Shown: piece by piece, positions 43,601 to 64,000 of the stretch
How the letters are laid out: each line of letters begins with the position of its first letter
Numbering within the stretch: position 1 is the stretch's first letter
Assembly (NCBI GenBank): GCA_964035015.1
Contig: OZ035998.1
Coordinates: 20,853,227 to 20,917,226, forward strand
Direction of reading: 5' to 3'
Length of the DNA: 64,000 nucleotides
DNA from: Corallium rubrum
Lineage: Eukaryota; Cnidaria; Anthozoa; Scleralcyonacea; Coralliidae
The notes under the pieces: generated by a model
What the model was told of the DNA's origin: nothing
The model's database searches: none
What the model saw: only the letters and a program-made list of their open reading frames with translations
Program-made: the position numbers and the translations under genes

Positions 43601-46600
43601 AGTTTTTCGTTTCCTCGCTTTGTTCTTTAGATATATTTTAGTTTGTTTGATATCACACATGAGTTATCGAAAAAGTTATATATATATATTTGCTATAATC
43701 AAATATGATAATCACTTGAAAGTCTACATGTTAAGTTTAGTGTTGTGCAGGGTTCCAAAAGAGCATTTTTTTGTGCCTGGGGTTCAGCGATTGAAAAATT
43801 GATAGCCTAATTTCAGTTTCACAAGTGGGTGTGGCTGTGGGTGTGGCAGTGGTGCAAATTCCAAAACCGTTAACCAATAACCCGTTAACCGGATTGAAAC
43901 AAGTAATAAGAAACTATTAACTAAGTATATTTTCTCTTTTTTATAGTACATATATACTGCCAGTAACAATTAATACATTACATTAACATTACATTACATT
44001 GCATTAAATAACAATAACATATACAGTATTGTATTGTATTGTATTGATAAATGACAACTGACTGTGATTGTGAAAGGCTCCATTTGTCATTTGAGGACAA
44101 TTGTATATGTTTTCAGCTTTATATACAGAGTTTATATACATAGTATAAATATTACAGGCAAATCAGCCAAATGTCTCTAAATTTTACAAAGATTAATATT
44201 TTTGGTAGCAGGAAGTCAAGTTTGCACTTGCGTCTAATTAGATAATATCACACAACATACATGATTCATCCACTATCCAGTTATCATTAAAATGTTGTCA
44301 TGGGCAAATTTAAAAGTTTGGGCAACGCCTTCATTTCTATTAGTCAAAATGCGCAAACATTTAAATTTCCCACGGGAACATGTCAAATTGTGAAACGATT
44401 AAACTTTTCAATAAAACGTCCGGTCTCCAAGCTCAACTGAAAATCGCGTAACTACATTGGACTCACAGAACACTCCTTCAAAGTCACAAGTATTTACAAA
44501 TTGGTTACAAGTACTTATTAAGTTCAGTTACCAAATAACGAGTGAGACTTCAGACTTGCTTACTTTCATTGCATTGCGTCAGATTTCGGTCTCTTATGGT
44601 CAACGAGGCGTGAACCTACTTGACATTGTTAGAAGTGCGAGACAAAACAAAATTTACTACATGTATCTAATCCAGAAATAAATGAATTGCGTTATTGCGA
44701 CCCTCTTCTAAATTTATGGAGTTTTGTTATTAAATAACAATTCATAGTGCCTCAAGAAAAACAGAGAAAATAGTTACGCAGAAAAACCTTCTTTTATCAG
44801 TCAGCAAGTAGGCATTAACGCTGATCTCCCGCTTCCGGCCATTCTACAGTGACACAAATTTTAAAATTATAAACCAAAGGTCGTCTATTCCCAGTATTCC
44901 ACTTGTCTTGTATGCATTAAACATAGCATGTAATCGTACCTTTTTCACGCGCACTGACTGCGCAAGCATCAATGTCTAACATCCACCGACCAAATGCTAG
45001 ATTATAATAGAAAATGCGATAAAAGCATGTCTGTCTCGCTGTCAAGGATTTTAATTAAGTGCTCTTTTGAGTTTTGGAGCTTTGAATTATTATATTTCTC
45101 ATCTGTCAGACTGTTTGCGATAATAAAATAGTGACCTCGAAAGTCGAAACTCTCGCTATCTTGAACTGAAAACTTCTTCCTCTGAATCAGTGAATTATTT
45201 ACTTCCCTCCAGCTATAAATAGCTATATCTAACAATTTTTCGTTACCTCGGGAATTCGAAATAGCGGGATTCTACTACATTAAACTATAGTGAATGCGGC
45301 AACAACAGTTTTGTAGTGCTATGGCATATTAAAATCGGTGGAAAAGAGAATAACAGTGGTCATTATGTCCAGTTTAATAATAATATCGGTCGTAGAGCTG
45401 ACTTAAGACAAGAGGTGAATTAAGAGTACTTCATCCACGCAAATACTTGTCTACTGCGTCTGAAATACACCAAAGTATAATAATATTTCGCAGATTACTC
45501 TCAATATAAACATGTAAATCCATTCCTTATTCAATAACCTCAAAATAAAGAACATCTACGGACCAACTCACCAAGGACGGGTAAACAATGATATTTATAA
45601 TTATTCAATGCACAGCGCGGAGAGTCAGAGCGAGACGTAAAGGCCTGAGAACGGCCTAGTTTTCTAGGCGGAGAAGGTTAGGGAGTCTGAGAACGTCCTA
45701 GTTTTTTTGGCGTAGAGCCTGAGAACGTCCTAGAATTGGAAAAAACTAGGACGTTTCCAGTCTTCTGCACCCAATTCTAGGACGTCCCCAGACTCCAAGC
45801 TTAGCATCCGAAAGGCAATGACGTCTTTAACGCAGATGTGTTGACATATAAAGATAAGATAAGTCAAAGTGTTGGGTTGCATGGTATTGGGATTAATAAA
45901 CTAAACAAACAGCAGGATATTATAGAACAAAAAGCTAAAGCAATCTTCTAACTATGGATATTATAATTTGTATTTGATATGTTTTATACTGTATTGCTTT
46001 AAAACTAGACAACCTAATTTATACTTTCTGCTTGCCTAGTTTTTATTTTTTTGCCTAAATTTGAGAAACATTGTACTAGGGGTTCCCAGGTATAACTGAG
46101 CTCATTTGGAACCCTGTGTTGTGGGCGAAACACACCCACATGCTTCATTCAAATTAATTTGGTTTGATAATAGAAAAGATATCTAACCTTCTCCGATAGC
46201 TCATTGTGCACCGACGGCGTTAAAAATTTTAAATATCTCAAGAACAAAGCGAGGAAATGAAAAACTTCAAAAGATGTTACTCTATCATTTTAAGTGTTCT
46301 TTCAAATAAGACAAACTTAATTTTCGTTTCATAGGCACTTTAATGAGTGGAAAGTTTAAATTTGTAATTGATCATGAGGATTAAACATTGAAGGCCTGCA
46401 TATACAGACACGTTAAAGGGACACTCCACTCAAAATACAATGGAGGTTTAAATAAAGTATCGTACTGACTTTAGGTTACTCACGAAGTTTGAAAGGTTAA
46501 TTCTTTTTAGTTGAGGCGAAATCGCTCGTCGAATTCGGTAAAATCGTCAAATTTTCGACGCCATGTTGTCTTTGTCAAGCAGACGCGTATACGCAAGTCA

Positions 46601-49252
46601 CGGGTCAGCGGATTCTCAAATATGACGTCACTGAGTGCTTCTTCTCGAAAGGCACATTAATTTTGAGCTGTGTTGTTACTAATCGGTTATCTGGAGACGA
46701 TTCATCGAGTTCAAGTGAGTGTAGTTCCTACCACAGATTTCCGTAGCAGGAATAAAGCAATCGGGCGTAAAGTGAGCACTGCAGACAAACGAGTTGTTTA
46801 TCTCGCGCGGGTTGTAGTCACCCCCTTTTTGGTCAGCGGGAGAGCGTGGGGGAGACTGGGGAAATTGCACTTGGTTTTAATTACCCCTGAAATGAGGGGT
46901 TCTGGTTGTTAAGCGCATGATCGTAGCCTGAGCTGCTGTGCAGAATGTGCGGGGTGTTCATGAGTTCGTTTCTCAGATATTTGTTTGAAAAATGAAAATA
47001 TCGCGAATACTATATTACTGAGAACCCTGCATAAAATGCAGCTCAAACACACGTTAAAATTGTCGGAGAGGGACTGACACTGCTGGTGGTGGCACTTGAC
47101 ATAAACGTTCTTGAAATCCAAGGTAAACTATCAATTCACGACGCCAATATATCGTCCTCGATCACAAGCCTTTTAATACGAGCTGTGATTGCGAAGGCTG
47201 ATTCTTTCTTTAATTGTCTTAAATATGCTGTTTCGTTGTTTAAATTGTTTTACATTTATACATCTCAAAGTCATTAATAATTCATGAGATAATCAGCCAA
47301 TTACAATAGTCCATTCAATCACCTGACTGACGTTGGATACGCCAGGAAAGCCCAAGATATTAGATGAAAACCGGTGTTCATCTAATTCTTAAGATCAGAT
47401 CTTAATTATCTATGCAAAATAAACAAGTTGCTGTATGAATAAATTTTACACACACTCAAGAATAAAATCTCTTGAGGGTTTATTTTAATTGTATTTTGTA
47501 ATTGAAATCGCTAGATTGAGATGCCATATCAATCAGGGGAATCCAAACACTCGAAAACAATAAAACCACTCGGCCTTCGGCCTCGTGCTTTCATCATGTT
47601 TTCTCGTGTTTGGATCCCCTGATGAAACACTCAAACTCGTTGTTGATATATTACATCAAATATAACGACAAATCCCACCAGGGTTTGTTTTGTTCACTGC
47701 GACTATTAATGTTATTCGAAATTCGTCTTAACACTTTGAGGCCTGGACCTCTCCCTGTGCTGAATAAAATCGTCTGGCGTTAGCCAGAATAAACTTTAAA
47801 GACTCGTCGTCAGGCTTCAAAGTGTTAAGTCTTTTAAACTTTGCTATGAAGTTTGTTTGTGTGACTGAGACCCAGATATATTAAACAAAGAGAAGATATG
47901 TAAACGAGACGTCTAAATTTGAAGATATATATGTTTATTGAATTAAGCAATATATTTGACTTTAATTATTTCACAATCTGTATGTTTTGATTCGATGAAT
48001 CAATAAATTTAAATGAACCAATCAAAACAGAGAATCAATCCAGTTTCCCCGCGCTCTCCCGCTGACCAAAAAGGGGGTGACTATCAATGGGCTCGAGATT
48101 GACATTTCGCAGTCAAATATTTTCCAGTTGGCACTCTATGGTACGTTATATCGATCCCTTTAGTCTTTTTCCAACCGTTTGTACATTTGGGAGCCATACA
48201 ATGCGGCATTTTTGCTAATTTAATAGTCGATTAAACACGAATAACACAACAGAGGAACGTTGGAAGCGAAAAGCCCTCAGTGACGTCATATTTGAGAATC
48301 CGCTGACCTGTGGCTTGCCTATAAGCGTCTGCTTGAAAAAGACAACATGGCGTCGAAAATTGGCGAATTTGGAGTACCAAGATGGCCGCCACGGAAAATT
48401 GTATGTTTTCGTAGCACGAAGAGGCGAGAAAAGTCACATCAAAAATATTTCTGCCATTGGTATCAAACAAAGAACACTGTAAAAGGTTTAGAAGCTTAGT
48501 TTTAGCATTTGTTGGTATTATTTAGCAGTAAAACGTGTTATTTTGTAGTTTTTTACTCTACCCGTTAATCGATAAGCTTCGCTATATCACAAAACTCGTA
48601 GAAACCAACGAAATCAGTCAATAACTTAATTATAAAACTATCTATAAACCTTTGGTATTAAAACATAAGTCTTTACAAAACCTTGAAGTATGTAGTTGAC
48701 AATTTTGGACTGTATTTTCCTTCTGTTTTTCGGTAGTAACAGCAGTAACAGTAATGCACTATCAATGTTAAGTCCCATGCAGGGTGTGGTGGGCGGTCAA
48801 CCCACGGGACCAATCGGAAGGGAGGCTAAAAATCTCGCGGCGGCCATATCCGGTGGGACCCACAATATTGCTGAATCATAGATTTCGCCTCTGGTTTTCG
48901 CTTTAAATGATCGGATTTTTAACGAAAACCAGCTAAATTTTTGTGACATGTATCTGTCGCTATGGGAGAACCTAAAAGTGGCTGTATGAAAACCAAGTGG
49001 GTCCCACCTGAAATGGCCGCCGCTAATTTATTCCGACTTCACAGCGAGCACGGCCGGATGCTCTATCCAGTATAATGAGTCTATTATTTGAGATGAGTGA
49101 GGTAAACCCTTAGTGCTCTTAAGCCCGCAAGGTACACTGGACCTGGAGTACCAATATGGCCGCCAGAGGCTTCAAAATGTTTACCGCTGACCATAAAGGA
49201 TGAGCAATCCAGTTATATAGAGATCAGTGCTCCTGACTCTGAGACTGACCGC

Positions 49253-49288
<36 letters not shown>

Positions 49289-50093
49289 CGTCCGTCCGTC
49301 CGTCCGTCCGTCCGTCCGTCCGTCCGTCCGTCCGTCCGTCCGTCCGTCCGTCTGACTGTCTTGATTGTCAGTAGTGTTTATCAGATCTGAAAACTTCTCA
49401 TTTGGTAAGTTCATTGGTGTAGTCATTTTAAAAAAACAGCGTTGTCTAAGCCGAGAAAATAAAAGCTAAGGTTTATGTAGATCAGGAGGATATACCAACG
49501 GACATGGTACTGATTTCCTTTGTGTTTTCCTCATGAATTATTAGTGACATTTTTATATTTCCTTTGTAGACGGGGTTAAATACACGTTTCTTGCAGCGAT
49601 TGCATTGGCAGGAGTATGCCTCATTTTCTCGATCATCATATGCTGTTACTACAAATGTAAAATTAAAAGGCTAAGAAAGCAATTGGAGGGGGAGAATGCG
49701 ACAGTGAATGCTAATCCGTATCGTGTTGGTGACAATGGATGTCCCGATGTTTCCATGTATCCCGCACATCTACAGCTTGACTCATTTTCGTCAGATAAAA
49801 CAGAGTCGCCGTACGATGTTCCTGAGCAGCAAGAAACTGACCTTGAGGTGTCATACGTGGATGTTATAGATGGCGATGGGTCCGAACCACGTTACACTGA
49901 TCTTAAGCGTGAAGAAATGACCAATAACAGACAAGAATCACCAGTTACACCAGTTTACTCCAACGCCTCGGAATTTGCTTTGGTCGATAGCAATCCCTAT
50001 CAAGAGCTTTTAACAAAGGGACGTGAAAAGGATCCACAGTATACCTCGCTAATCCAGAAAGACAAAGAGCCAGAGGATGACGTTGCTGTTTGA
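37546..50093 (+). CDS. Gene B: mucin-stalk single-pass membrane protein with multi-tyrosine tail (3-exon model)
   Basis: Proposed exons are 37546-37627, 42952-43452 and 49570-50093: 1107 bases, 368 residues plus stop. Both introns are GT-AG, phase 1 to phase 1. Residues 1-20 are a signal peptide. About 21-195 form a Ser/Thr-rich stalk (about 40% S+T) with few acidic residues, likely heavily O-glycosylated (inference). Residues 200-222 are a membrane helix followed by KCKIKRLRKQ. The tail has Tyr245, 258, 276 (YDVP), 290 (VSYVDV, ITIM consensus), 303 (YTDL), 324 (YSNA), 338 (YQEL) and 352 (YTSL). YDxP suits Crk/Abl-type SH2 domains, YxN suits Grb2 (family knowledge). Same plan and strand as gene A. 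No orthologue recognised; a receptor or adaptor role is inferred. Confidence 0.75.
37804..38064 (+). repeat. ~130-bp direct tandem duplication
   Basis: TTTTTCGGTTC-CGAGTTTAAT through TCCTATGCCAAATG is present twice in succession with few differences; each copy ends in a TA microsatellite. It lies in gene B intron 1. Confidence 0.88.
38119..38184 (+). repeat. (CTAACA)11 hexanucleotide array
   Basis: Eleven perfect CTAACA units. Confidence 0.98.
38600..38810 (+). pseudogene. LINE 3' end: C-terminus of a reverse transcriptase ORF
   Basis: It reads RVSRLPNTSPFRQIQ, SNNIYKYSFYPRTIVTWNQI, then SIPSFKTS and a stop after CHPSY. The 'YPRTI-WN-IP ... SIPSFK' ending is typical of CR1/L2/jockey-type LINE polymerases. 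The short AT-rich tail after the stop (to about 39015) is probably the element's 3' UTR. Severely 5'-truncated. Confidence 0.65.
39030..40340. other. Gene B intron 1, mostly unassigned
   Basis: Fragments of the GTCTGGCGTTAGCCAGA-type repeat occur near 39335-39480 and of the AAATTTTGGCCTTAGGTTAG repeat at 40219-40290. No coding signal. Confidence 0.45.
40344..40637 (-). pseudogene. LINE 3' end on the minus strand
   Basis: The - strand reads KYSYFPRTIKDWNNLPHDIV then NSLNEFKVKLDSYF and stop at 40476-40478. The PRT-DWNNLP ... S-L-FK-KL pattern is the C-terminal signature of CR1/L2-type LINE polymerases. The 3' tail ends in AGATTCAGATTC-type repeats at 40341-40358. A different copy and orientation from 38600. 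Confidence 0.72.
40940..41222. repeat. Inverted-repeat element (TATATACCAAGTGTCAAAG ends)
   Basis: The left TATTATATACCAAGTGTCAA and the right TTGACACTTGGTATATAATA are inverted; an adjoining hairpin at 41220-41365 pairs AACAGTATGTTTTGT with ACAAAACATACTGTT. Confidence 0.7.
41505..42285. mobile_element. ~780-bp foldback element
   Basis: ATGGTCGAGATACGGACAAA on the left and TTTGTCCGTATCTCGACCAT on the right, continued by CTGCTAGCTTT/AAAGCTAGCAG and GCGCGTCATT/AATGACGCGC, define arms of about 100 bases. Within gene B intron 1; no transposase. Confidence 0.85.
42388..42530. repeat. Hairpin: CGATTATCGAGTTATAATGCA
   Basis: The 21-base word pairs with its complement TGCATTATAACTCGATAATCG at 42481. 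A related GGAGTTATAATGGCACGC end at about 42825 may mark the far side of the same element. Confidence 0.75.
42952..43452 (+). CDS. Gene B exon 2: Ser/Thr-rich stalk
   Basis: The acceptor AAATTATATAG and the donor G|GTGAAA enclose 501 bases entered and left in phase 1. It encodes 166 residues dominated by Ser, Thr, Val and Arg, with NSS, NTT and NAT N-glycosylation sequons and no cysteines. Because both phases are 1, omission would fuse leader to membrane exon in frame. Confidence 0.75.
43499..43536. repeat. Perfect 18-bp palindrome at a transposon end
   Basis: AAAGAGGCGCTTTAACTT, two A, then the exact complement. The right arm is the left terminus of the element at 43522, so this looks like two termini abutting head to head. 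Confidence 0.85.
43522..46343. mobile_element. 2.8-kb non-autonomous DNA element with TTAA termini
   Basis: The left end TTAAAGCGCCTCTTTGAAAC and the right end (inverted TTAAAGTGCCTATGAAACG) are followed inward by about 100 bases of matched sequence (AGTTTGTCTTATTTGAAAGA and on). Ends in TTAA fit piggyBac-type target use, but no transposase is present. A related element spans 58666-62334. Confidence 0.7.
45636..45795. repeat. Short repeat block of AACGTCCTAG words
   Basis: GAGAACG(G/T)CCTAGTTTT occurs three times directly, then inverted (AACTAGGACGTTTCC, TTCTAGGACGTCCCC). Confidence 0.7.
46548..48372. mobile_element. ~1.8-kb foldback element with ~330-bp arms
   Basis: Arms share TTTTCGACGCCATGTTGTCTT, GGTCAGCGGATTCTCAAATA, TGACGTCACTGAG and CTCCCGCTGACCAAAAAGGG (inverted). 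The centre includes copy 2 of the 250-bp repeat (47265-47525) and a hairpin with AATCCAAACACTCGAAAAC (47535-47630). Confidence 0.82.
47265..47525. repeat. ~250-bp dispersed repeat, copy 2
   Basis: Near-identical to 22066-22316 in the same orientation, with an 8-base GATCAGAT-type expansion near 47393. Confidence 0.8.
49253..49351 (+). repeat. (TCTG)n(TCCG)n compound microsatellite
   Basis: About seven TCTG units followed by about seventeen TCCG units, in gene B intron 2 some 220 bases before exon 3. The change of unit at a CpG suggests TCCG/TCTG interconversion by C deamination. Confidence 0.95.
49570..50093 (+). CDS. Gene B exon 3: transmembrane helix and tyrosine-rich tail
   Basis: The acceptor ATTTCCTTTGTAG precedes AC that completes a split Asp codon. 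The exon encodes GVKYTFLAAIALAGVCLIFS, the rest of the helix, KCKIKRLRKQ and 140 tail residues, ending at TGA 50091-50093. The tail is acidic (acidic C-terminus EPEDDVAV, ending in a Val that could fit a PDZ-type ligand, tentative) and holds eight tyrosines. Confidence 0.82.
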
Positions 50094-50099
50094 ATTACA

Positions 50100-50850
50100 G
50101 AGCGCCACGTTATAGAATAGAGCCATATGTCCTGGCAGCAAGACTATTTCGAGTTTTGGAATTGGTAGTATACATGTAGTATATACTAAATAAGAGTTGA
50201 TTACCGAGAAGGAAGTAACTAAGCGTAGTTAATTTATTATTGAGTTGGTTTTCTTTGTTCTTTCGAGGGCTTTATATCGCATAAAGCCCTTGAATAATAA
50301 TTAGAAACGAAATGAAGAAAAAAACAAGGAAAATCTTTGTCCAAGGTGGAAAAAAAGGACGAAACTTTGTTGGAAAACCTCCTCAATAATAACATCCCTC
50401 GTTCTCGGGATTTATCTATTACTTAGTCGGGCCGAGCCGAGGTAACTAACTTTAGCTTAGTTACCGACTTCGAGGTAATGAACTGATTTAGATTATTCAT
50501 GATACAGACGATATTTGTCGTTATTTACCAAACAAATAGTATTCTAGACGTAGTTTTAAAGCGATATAGTAGGTCATTTAATATGCAAGGTCAATAACCT
50601 ATATATTAACCGCGGTACAAGGACCCCACATCAAAGATAATTTATGCATTTTATGCAAAGATTTGTATAGTAATTTGTGTAGAATGAACATAACTGCTAA
50701 ATTCTAAATTGATATTTCATAGATGAAACTGAAAAATATAATGGAAACCAATCTTGCATGGTTGGAGCAAAGTGAAAAGGTGGTAAACTGGTGAGAATAA
50801 GCTGTGATGAAAGACTCCGCTCAAAACGTCAGTATTTCTGATGTGCACCT
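50100..50850. other. 3' flank of gene B
   Basis: AT-rich with a small hairpin (GAGGGCTTTATATCGC / GCATAAAGCCCTTGA, 50266-50292) and GTAACTAAG/CTTAGTTAC words bounding 50214-50465. No clear poly(A) signal close to the stop codon. Confidence 0.4.
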
Positions 50851-50851
50851 T

Positions 50852-52436
50852 AAGCCTGGTTTCCATTGGACCTTTTCGATAATTACGTCACGCTTCATGA
50901 AAACGAGGCTCCCAGGCCAAAGTTTCACAATTTTGATTATCATAGTAATCCGTCATATCTGTTTATGGAAGAAGATGGCTAATAACGCCCAAACTATATA
51001 TGGTAGAAACACATCGTGTACGTATGTTGTTAGGCATTTCATAAGCTTTCATTTGATGTATATTTTAAGTTTCTGTGTTGTGTGTAACTTTTTAAAATGT
51101 CGAAAATGTTCGTACCATTGCTCGTCAAGTAATAAATATGATATGGACTTCTCACAACTGTTGTAGAATTTCGAATACCGTTTTTAAAATATTTAACAAT
51201 ACAACTTTGAAATGTATATCAAACAGAAGATACTGTAAAATGCTATTTGTGGTAGAACTTTCACGTTTCTAGCTTAAGGGGAAGTATTTTAAAAATGGGA
51301 AAACTTACTATTAACTTGGTCTGATGGATGAGTTGTTAAGTTTGTTTTGTTTACAACTCAGACCAAGATAATAGTACGTTTCCCCATCAGTTTTAAAATA
51401 CTTTCACTTAAACTAGAAACTTGAAAGTTCTACCGCAAATAGCATTTTACAGTATCTTCTATTTGATATACGTTTCAAAGTTGTGCGTTGTGTATTTTAA
51501 AAACAATATCCGAAATTCTACAACAGTTGTGGGAATCCATTATTATTACTTGACGAGCAATGGTGCGAACATTTTGGACATTTTAAAAAGTTATACATGT
51601 CACAGAAACTTAAAATATACATCAAATGAAAGCTTATGAAATGCCTAACAACATACGTACACGATGTGTTTCTACCATATATAGTTTCGACGTTATTAAC
51701 CATCTTCTTCCATAAACAAATATGACAGGTTACTGTGATAATCAAAATTTGTGAAACTTTGGCCTGGGAGCCTCGTTTTCATGCAGCGTGACGTAATTAT
51801 CGAAAAGGTCTATTCAGTCAGCGATTGCTTGCGATATTTCACAACAGTCGTGTTTCCATATAGTTGTAATTGTTGTAATTCAAATTGACGATTCGCTCGG
51901 GCTCAGGACTTCTCAGTTTTTAAAATGCTTAAATGAGTTAAATATGGTATTCAAAAACAAATTGGAAGGCTAAGAGTTTGTTTGTAATCACTCTTACAGG
52001 ATATATAACAATACAGCATGCAGTATTTACAAGTGCAGTAATTTTGCCGCTTTGAGTCTCATGTTTCGTGAAAGTTTAAGGACATTTGCGAACGTTGAGT
52101 TCGGAGTTTGGCGCTCAAGTCTTTCACTTAGTCATTTGGTAGACTTCTTCGGCCGGTTTTTGTAATGAATTTGGTCTTTTAGGTTGCAAAACCCTAGGGA
52201 AAAGTCGCCGACTGTCGGCGATTGATGTTTCCATTAACTGTTGTTGCATCGGCGATTGTTGTAATTGTTGTAGAAGTTGAACTCGGTTTAACTTCTACAA
52301 CAGTCGGCGATCGATCGCCGATTGCATTACAACAATTACAACTCACGTTTCCATTAAATCGCAATTGTTGTAAGACTTGATCGGCGACAGTCGGCGACTG
52401 AATTACAACAATTACAACTATATGGAAACCAGGCTT
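50852..52436. mobile_element. Nested foldback pair: outer AAGCCTGGTTTCCA element around a 942-bp inner element
   Basis: Outer ends AAGCCTGGTTTCCA and TGGAAACCAGGCTT. The inner element 50869-51810 (GACCTTTTCGATAATTACGT to its complement) has arms of more than 400 bases meeting near 51315. The right part (51855-52436) repeats TTGTAATTGTTGTA and TACAACAATTACAACT words around GTCGCCGACTGTCGGCGA motifs. Confidence 0.8.
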
Positions 52437-52682
52437 TATACACTGTCAATGTCGCCATGTTGGATGAATTTGACAAAGGTTTCTCATCATCCGCAATTAT
52501 AATTTTATCCAACATGGCGAAAATATCTTTGTCTTTCTAATCTCCGGGGATTGGTTGCACACCACCTATATTGGTGGTTTGCAATCAATCCCTTAAGATT
52601 TGGAAGACAAAGAAACGGCGGCCATGTTGGAGGAAAACATATTATAAAATAACATGTATACTATACGCGAGCCCTCAATTGC

Positions 52683-52930
52683 CGTGTTTGGATCAGAGTA
52701 TCCAAACACGCAAAATTCCCGCCAAAACGATTTTTTGAAAATGTCGGACAGTATATCATATTCACTTGTGATTATTTTATAAAAGAAATACCAAATGTTT
52801 TTTTCCGTGTTTGGAGACTCTTATCCAAACACTTGGGAAATTGCTCGACTTTCGAAAAACTAATTTTTATGCTTTTCTCCAGTCTCGAAATTTCCCACGT
52901 GTTTGGATCAGAGTATCCAAACACGGAAAA
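52683..52930. repeat. Cluster of GTGTTTGGAT...ATCCAAACAC palindromes
   Basis: GTGTTTGGATCAGAGTATCC followed by AAACAC appears near 52687 and 52900, and a variant (GTGTTTGGAGACTCTTATCC) near 52807. Each is a small hairpin; a similar one lies near 47535-47625. Confidence 0.75.
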
Positions 52931-52984
52931 CCATTTGGTATTTCTTTACTCCAAATACAATCCAAACAGTGAAATAAAAGTAGT

Positions 52985-53165
52985 GTGCTGCGTAGGCAGT
53001 GTTGAAATACAAATCGAAATATAGTAAGGTTTGAGTACTGCCGAAATTATTGAACGTAGCTTCTAACGTTACGAGCGAAAGCTCTTTGACGTTTCTCTCT
53101 GAAGAAGGGTCTTCGCTCGAAACGTTAGGGACTACGTTCAATAATTTTGGCAGTACACTCAAACT
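52985..53165. repeat. Penelope-terminus-like hairpin
   Basis: TGAGTACTGCCGAAATTATT and its approximate complement enclose GAAGAAGGGTCTTCGCTCGA-AACGTTAG, a variant of the segment at 61954-61983 in the Penelope-like element. Confidence 0.65.
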
Positions 53166-53556
53166 TTTACTACTTTAGTTCAAATTTCACGCGGTTTTCT
53201 TTGTTATTCATAAGTCTTCATCCCCCATACAAACTGAATTGAATTGCTCATTATAAATGCACGGTCTTTATCTGTATAAAACCCAGGGCATATACTTATA
53301 ACAGAGTATTTTACTCTGACTAACGCCAGACAATTTTTCTCGTCAAGGGAAGACCCTCTTCCACTTCAAGTCCTAAATAATGATTGTTTTTATTTTAATA
53401 ATATTTTTCTCGTTATTTTGACTCATTTTATAATGCCCATTTTACTGTATATCTCTATTATACTGCAGTATAATTAATTCTGTAAATGTACTGAAATAAA
53501 AGCAAAAATTATCTCAAGATCATGCCACAAATGTAATTCTTACTTGTTCACTGAAG

Positions 53557-63950
<10,394 letters not shown>

Positions 63951-64000
63951 CTAAAAACAAATGTGGCATGCAATTTAGGTAACAATGTATAGTACTGACC

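Overview
This is eukaryotic, AT-rich, intron-rich animal DNA with no sign of a bacterial or organellar genome. Small GT-AG exons are separated by kilobases of transposon-filled intron. The repeat content (many foldback/MITE families and Penelope-like retroelements) and the animal centriole gene suggest an anthozoan cnidarian, most likely a stony coral or close relative. That species guess is inference.

Three host genes can be assembled by hand from splice sites, reading phase and protein logic. (1) Gene A, + strand, five exons from 2220 to 15059, encodes 257 residues: signal peptide, short Ser/Thr-rich ectodomain, one transmembrane helix, and a tail with one YNNM motif and five YExV motifs spaced about 20 residues apart. 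(2) Gene B, + strand, three exons from 37546 to 50093, encodes 368 residues with the same plan: signal peptide, long Ser/Thr mucin-like stalk, one membrane helix, and a tail with eight tyrosines in SH2/ITIM-like contexts. (3) The 3' end of a SAS-6 (SASS6) centriole-assembly gene lies on the - strand, five exons from 63950 down to 53557, and continues past the right edge. Genes A and B share orientation and architecture but not obvious sequence; they look like phosphotyrosine-scaffold or receptor proteins. They are the most interesting host content here.

Most of the rest is mobile DNA. The left edge (1-1305, - strand) holds an uninterrupted partial reverse-transcriptase ORF of a Penelope-like type. 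A Penelope-like element with reverse transcriptase plus GIY-YIG endonuclease (59600-61698, one frameshift) sits inside a GATA/GACA microsatellite, within a SASS6 intron. There is a Crypton-like recombinase remnant (20487-20766), two LINE 3' ends (38600-38810, 40476-40637) and another retroelement ORF end (31905-32272).

At least twenty non-autonomous inverted-repeat elements were recognised, several nested, some with clear target-site duplications of 8 bp (hAT-like), 9 bp (Mutator-like) or TTAA ends. A foldback element at 30822-31650 carries a tRNA-Ala-like cloverleaf in each arm. Long simple repeats include about 640 bp of TTTG (11041-11692) and a mosaic tetranucleotide block (58950-59600). 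All splice models are unconfirmed by transcripts.
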